Assembly (NCBI GenBank): GCA_946699065.1
Contig: CAMPDV010000723.1
Location: 1 to 64,000 of the forward strand
Length of the DNA stretch: 64,000 bases
Reading direction: 5' to 3'
Source of the DNA: Loxodes magnus
Lineage: Eukaryota; Ciliophora; Karyorelictea; Loxodida; Loxodidae
Position numbers and translations under genes: made by a program. The notes under the pieces are model-generated. The model did not search any database. It had not been told where the DNA came from and worked only from the letters and a program-made list of their open reading frames with translations. How positions within the stretch are numbered: position 1 is the first letter of the stretch; every line of letters begins with the position of its first letter. This document shows, in pieces, positions 62,161 through 64,000 of the stretch.

Positions 62161-63213
62161 ATGGGACATATAAATATTAATGGAATAGCGAGCAAGTGCT
62201 TGAATATTGAAGAATTTATCAGAGATAACTGTATAGATATTTTATCAATAAACGAAACCTGATAAAAAGATGACTTTCCTCCAATATTGATAAATGGATT
62301 TAAAACATATTTTAAGAACTCAGGAAAAGGAGGAGGTGTATGCTTAATTGTAGGAGAAGAATTTAATAGTACAGAAATACATATATAAGTTGAAAAAAAA
62401 AGATTCATAACAATTAAACTGGATAATACTTTAATCACGTCTTGTTACATGCCTGATAATGGAAAAAGTTAAGATGTTAAAGATTTAGCTTATGAACAAC
62501 TAAATACATTGCTGAATTTATATAATGATAATCCACATATACTAATGGGAGATTTCAATGCTCTTTTATAAGGCTTCGGTGATAATCCTGAAAATGCTTA
62601 TGATAATAACATTAGACTATAAGAATTCTTACTATAAAACGATCTTGAGATAGTGAATGATAGCAACATTAATACATGTATTCACAAAGGAACAGGAAAA
62701 ACGTATTGTAATGATTATATCATTATAAACAACCATTTGAACGTTAATTAGTTTGCAAATTTCACTGCTCATAATAATAGTTTATTTTCTGATCATATTC
62801 CAATCACTGTCGACTTTATCAATAATTCTATAGTATATTGGGAAAAGATAACTCAGAGAAAATATAAAATAAATAGGTTATAAGATGCAATAGATAGATA
62901 AAAATATTAAGAATCTTTCCTACAAACTTATCTAGAATTCTTTTAAATAGATTAAGATAATCTTGAAGATTAATATGAATGCATCAAAAGTAATATTTAA
63001 GACAATGCTGATCAAACATTAGGTTCGTTTATTCCAGACTCAAATTATAACAAACTTCCTCGAGCTCGCACAAAGAAATATATAGAGGCAAAAAGAGCTA
63101 ACTCAGAATATAAGGAAGCTCACATAAAATTTGGAAGAATAAACTAGCAAGTAATTAATCTTCATGAGGTAGCAAAACGACTTTGGAAAGACTTCAAGTA
63201 TAATCTATGAAAA
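62161..63213 (+). CDS. LINE ORF2, apurinic-type endonuclease domain
   Basis: The frame from ATG 62161 is continuous for 350 codons. Motifs in order: NINGIASK (residues about 4-11), LSINET-TGA-QKDDFPP with the catalytic Glu and TGA where the 20-kb copy has TGG, KNSGKGGGVCLIV, ITSCYMPDNG, HILMGDFNALLQGFG with catalytic Asp/Asn, CNDYIII and SDHIPITVDF with the catalytic Asp-His. This is a complete set for the exonuclease-endonuclease-phosphatase fold used by APE-type LINEs. After LGSFIPDS and KRLWKDF the frame breaks at 63210 before RT. Upstream codons are also open, so the true start may be earlier. Confidence 0.8.
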
Positions 63214-63244
63214 TTAAAAAAAACAAAGCAAAAAAGAAATTTCT

Positions 63245-64000
63245 ACTTCTTAATGGAGATTCTAGGGAAATTTTTTCACAAGCTAAGAAAATTCTAAACC
63301 CTTTGAAGAGAAATACTATGAACTTTAATTAAGAAATCAAAAATAAATCCATTGAATCATGGGAAAATTGTGTTTTTAACAAGTATTCTAATCTAACTCA
63401 AGAATAGATAAATCTTAGTAATTAAAAAATAGATAAAATATACGATAATATTTAAGAAATTAAAGATTATCCACTCTCGTATTTGTAAGGATTTTATCTT
63501 TTTACCATACAAGAAATACAAAAAATTATAAAAGAAATTATGAATGGAAAAGCAGCTTTTTCAGCTTGAATAAAAGGTGAACTTCTGAAATATTGTGGAT
63601 AATATTTATTAATAATTCTTCATTCTTTTCTGAATAATATGCTAAGACTTGGAAGAATCCCTTAGGAATTAAATTTATCGGTGATAATTCCAATATTTAA
63701 AAAAGGAAATAAAGATGATTGGAAACTGACGACCTATTTCTCTTATTAATACTATTCTAAAACTATATGATAAAGCTTTAACAAAAAGACTATACAATCT
63801 GATTTATTAGAGAAATTTAATTCACCCTTCATAAATGGGATTTATGAAAAACAGATAAACAACTTAATAAATTTGAATAATATAACAAATAATTGATAAC
63901 TATCGGAAATGTGCTAAAGGTAAGACTAAATTGATAGCAACACTGATAGACGTTGAAAAAATGTTTGACTCAATAGAAAGAAGACTCTTGTTTGATTAAC
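63245..64000 (+). pseudogene. LINE ORF2 reverse transcriptase, N-terminal part (frame-broken, cut by window end)
   Basis: Segments: DSREIFSQAKKILNPLKRNT, then KEIMNGKAAFSA-TGA-IKGELLKYC, then RLGRIPQELNLSVIIPIFKK. A one-base shift is followed by N-TGA-RPISLINTILKLYDKA (RT entry box NWRPISL), MGFMKNRQTTQQI, and LIDVEKMFDSIERRLLFD, which contains the motif A catalytic Asp. The YADD box lies beyond the window. Confidence 0.75.

Larger units (their letters stand above)
59677..64000 (+). mobile_element. LINE with apparent 5' end, runs off the window in the RT domain
   Basis: Starts directly after the block C edge with an A-run and ATGGACGAAATATAG. The matching start at about 17290 shows this is the element's 5' end. 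ORF1 region 59686 to about 62110, ORF2 endonuclease from 62161, reverse transcriptase from about 63245 to the window end. It is less decayed than the other copies but still has frame breaks in ORF1 and RT. Confidence 0.85.

Noticed and set aside
62148-62438. 96-codon - strand ORF
   Set aside because: Antisense of the LINE endonuclease domain, which has clear catalytic motifs on the + strand.

Overview
The window looks like nuclear DNA of a ciliate with an unusual genetic code. It is extremely AT-rich. TAA and TAG occur freely inside recognisable proteins at Gln positions. TGA occurs at conserved Trp positions and is also the terminator. That combination (TAA/TAG = Gln, TGA = Trp and stop) is the ambiguous code described for karyorelictid ciliates such as Loxodes and Parduczia (NCBI table 27). 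Three intact WD40 genes show it most clearly. Under the standard code they are shattered; with TAA/TAG = Gln and TGA = Trp they read as seven-bladed propellers that each end at one further TGA. Almost no frame closes under this code, so an open frame is weak evidence. I relied on motifs, homology between copies, purine-rich coding strands and joined frames, and graded confidence accordingly.

Layout. 1-375 is the C-terminal part of a fatty acid hydroxylase/sterol desaturase family gene, overlapped by the start of a predicted membrane protein (372-1304). 1.9-13 kb holds eroded coding stretches on both strands: coiled-coil proteins, a retroelement-like ORF1 at 7.36-8.16 kb, a FLYWCH-like zinc-finger remnant at 5.6-6.1 kb, and shortened tRNA-Lys-like copies at 3.6-4.4 kb. 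13.19-16.97 kb is repeat block A with WD40 gene A on the + strand. 17.0-21.8 kb holds a LINE inserted into an older LINE piece. 24.0-26.2 kb is another LINE fragment on the - strand. Block B (about 26.2-36.7 kb) and block C (about 50.2-59.7 kb) are direct copies of one segment. Each carries a - strand WD40 gene, a second conserved gene and a further eroded gene. Block B contains an extra 5'-truncated LINE whose empty site is visible in block C. 36.9-48.1 kb holds broken genes, including a coiled-coil/pentapeptide/WD40 pseudogene at 46.2-48.1 kb. 48.7-50.0 kb has a compositionally distinct exon-like segment (+) facing a CCHC zinc-knuckle ORF (-). A LINE with its 5' end next to block C fills 59.68-64.0 kb and runs off the window in the reverse transcriptase domain.

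The most interesting content is the WD40 family. The three proteins have near-identical frameworks and one 22-nt intron at the same place, but they differ repeatedly at the few positions per blade that face the upper ligand-binding surface. This resembles the hypervariable WD40 recognition surfaces of fungal HET-D/HET-E-type NLR proteins, here carried on duplicating, inverted segments among retrotransposons. No rRNA genes, CRISPR arrays or bacterial-type operons were seen.
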